From Hypomesus transpacificus (Eukaryota; Chordata; Actinopteri; Osmeriformes; Osmeridae): DNA of 64,000 bases. Each line of letters begins with the position of its first letter. Position 1 is the first letter of the stretch. The notes beneath the pieces were generated by a model that did no database searches, was not told the DNA's origin, and saw only the letters and a list, made by a program, of their open reading frames with translations. The position numbers and the translations under genes were made by a program. Positions 62,060 through 64,000 of this stretch are shown piece after piece. The stretch covers positions 62,001 to 126,000 of the forward strand of contig NC_061066.1 of assembly GCF_021917145.1 (NCBI RefSeq). Reading direction: 5' to 3'.

Positions 62060-62066
62060 CTTTATA
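62060..62066 (-). promoter_or_regulatory. Conserved TATA-like box of the opsin D relic
   Basis: TATAAAG on the minus strand about 67 bp upstream of the relic ATG, the same spacing as in live copies. Together with the start-codon context it shows that the promoter was part of the duplicated unit. Confidence 0.6.
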
Positions 62067-64000
62067 AAGTGTCTTAAAGCTTTCATAAACCTCTTAAAGA
62101 TCATGACGGACAAAGACCATCTAAAGAAAAAAACGGATCGTCCGGATGAAACGTATAAGCATCACACAGCAGTTAAGCTCCACCTGAGACCATGACCTCC
62201 TGCCATTGCAGATCTGTTTATGCATCAATGATCAAGTCAGTGGTGAGTGTATGTAGAGCGGGGGTACAGTGTGTGGAGTATTGATTGTGGATCATTTGGA
62301 ATACACGGCATGCTTGAGATAACTTTTAGAGAAATATGAACGTATATATAGTATGAGGGGAATGTTGATGGGCTGCTTTCTGTCTTTTTTGTGAAATGAG
62401 AATGATCTTCTTTTGAGATTGGACACATGGATTGCGTTGTGTGACTGAAAGGAGCAAGGTAGCTTTTGGTACGGCATGACATGTACGATAAAGCCTATGC
62501 TGAAGTAGCACATGCATCTACCTGTAATTTCTAAAACCAATAAAGTTAGTTAGCATTATCTGTATATGATGTTCAGTGTTATACAAAAAAAATGTTTTTA
62601 GGTGCTCCTTATCTGGGTGACATGAAGGTTTTAATTTCAGGTGATGAAACGCTTGTTGAAACCATTGTTTCCTTTCTGAAAATACTGTATCTCGCTGTCT
62701 GTGTACGTATAGTGTGGTACACTATACATTCTAAGGATATTAATACGTATGGAAAGCAAACAATATGGAAAGGTAAATGTTTTCATAGTTTATGTTTGAA
62801 ATATGCAAACACTCATGGCAACATATGTACTCTGTAAAGCCATGTCACTGATAACATTTTCCCCTTTTCTTAAAATTTACAGTGATTTGTCCAGATGTTT
62901 CCCCTACAGGCACTAAAAATGATATATATAACAAAGAAAACAAAGAAAGACCATTTTTGGAAACAATACTTGAAAGCAATACTTCACCAGCATCAGGGTA
63001 TTTAATACATCATGGCATTGGATAGTGGATTTACTCCCTGAAATTCATAGAAGGACAGTAGATATGACAGGTGTTCTCCAGGTAAGTGGCCTAGGTTTGT
63101 CGTCATGCTCCTCCCTCTTAGTGTCCTGCCATGTGAAGCCTTCCAACTTGACAATGCCATGTCTATCAGGCCAATGTCACAAACAGGACACAAGAGTCTT
63201 AGGATGCCACAAGCTCAGGGATCAGCCTTTAATATGGTTTAACCTGAAATATACCTGGCCAATCCTCCTAATCCCAACAAATCCTGGGATAAGCACCAAA
63301 CTACAGGTTTATCCCATTAGTGTAAATTTTGATTCTGTGTCAGGTTAGCTAATCTCAGGATGGGACAAAGAGTTCAATCTCCTCCTCTACTACTTACCAT
63401 AACACCCTCCTTTTATATACCTCCCCTCTGTCCCTTCTGTTTTCTTTGGTAACTCTTCACTTTCTGTGTACTTTTGTCTCGCTATCTCTCTCTCCCTTTC
63501 CCTATCTCTTTCTCTGTCTCTGTGTTGGTAGGTCAGTACAGACTAAAAGGTGTGCCAGGTAAGGTGCTGGTTCAGTTACTTTGATGAATCATATCTCACA
63601 TGAGGCAAAGGCTCTCCTGACACACAGGTATGTTTCATTTTTTTAGTTCACCATTTGTAAATGGAACCTTCCAAGTGTGGTTGTCTTTAAATGTGTTCTG
63701 TAAAAACCTTTTTGATTTAAAGAAAATTAAGGGATATTTTTTATTTTCAAACTGACTGTTTATATTGAAATAAAAAATGGAATATTATTTTAGGACTGTT
63801 CTTCTAACAGTCAATGGTCACTCTGGTTAATTTCTTTGATTTGCGCAATGGTATAATATTTACAAGACATCGGTCATTTATATTTATTGGAAGGGAAACA
63901 TCAAACTTTCAAGTGTTTTTGTGGAATGTAAGTTACAAAAAACATGAATCTAACCATAATTGCATGTGTATGTGTATCTTGTTACAATCTGCTTGCTCTA
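62067..64000. other. Non-coding DNA, nothing recognised
   Basis: AT-rich sequence with a CT-rich tract near 63480-63520. No opsin exon, known gene or clear transposon end was found. Short open frames here look like chance. Confidence 0.5.

Noticed and set aside
62592-63348. Small plus-strand frames of 81 and 107 residues
   Set aside because: No recognisable domain or splice context in AT-rich DNA; length is within chance expectation.

Overview
The window is nuclear DNA of a ray-finned fish. The signs are split genes with GT-AG introns, dense CA/TG and CT microsatellites, minisatellites, fish-type tRNA-derived SINEs, hAT and piggyBac-like MITEs, and a non-LTR retrotransposon relic. Exon-by-exon reading gives eight recognisable protein-coding genes and one opsin relic. 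A smelt-type fish (Osmeriformes) is a reasonable guess, because duplicated SWS1 opsins are known from ayu, but this is inference.

Layout. 1-3.5 kb: upstream or intronic DNA of usp6nl with an assembly gap and a large 48/50-bp minisatellite. 3.5-16.8 kb (+): usp6nl (RN-tre), a Rab GTPase-activating protein. 19.6-21.5 kb (-): echdc3, a mitochondrial crotonase-fold protein. 22.9-26.2 kb (+): proser2. 30.9-40.3 kb (-): upf2, the nonsense-mediated decay scaffold, in 21 coding exons. 43.4-45.0 kb (+): calumenin, an ER-lumen EF-hand protein. 46.8-58.5 kb (-): three complete SWS1 (UV/violet) cone opsins in tandem, called A, B and C here. 59.3-62.1 kb: an unidentified segment, a LINE relic, and a decayed fourth SWS1 first exon (D) that still has a TATA-like box. 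62.1-64 kb: nothing recognised.

The usp6nl-echdc3-proser2-upf2 block matches a gene cluster known on human 10p, and calumenin next to SWS1 matches CALU-OPN1SW on human 7q. The genes are not functionally linked except for the opsins. These are paralogues with the same five-exon plan, the same splice phases and TATA boxes 58-67 bp upstream of the ATG.

Most notable points: (1) opsins B and C differ from A at three known SWS1 spectral-tuning sites (46, 86, 114), which predicts a split between UV and longer-wave pigments; (2) A and B share a 148-bp identical tract across an exon-intron border, suggesting gene conversion; (3) two tandem repeats in upf2 have multiplied splice sites themselves, one acceptor in an in-frame 42-bp unit and one donor in a 58-bp unit; (4) upf2 has an apparent 1-base deletion in a conserved stretch, most likely an assembly error; (5) a 44-bp minisatellite of about 25 copies lies between opsins A and B.
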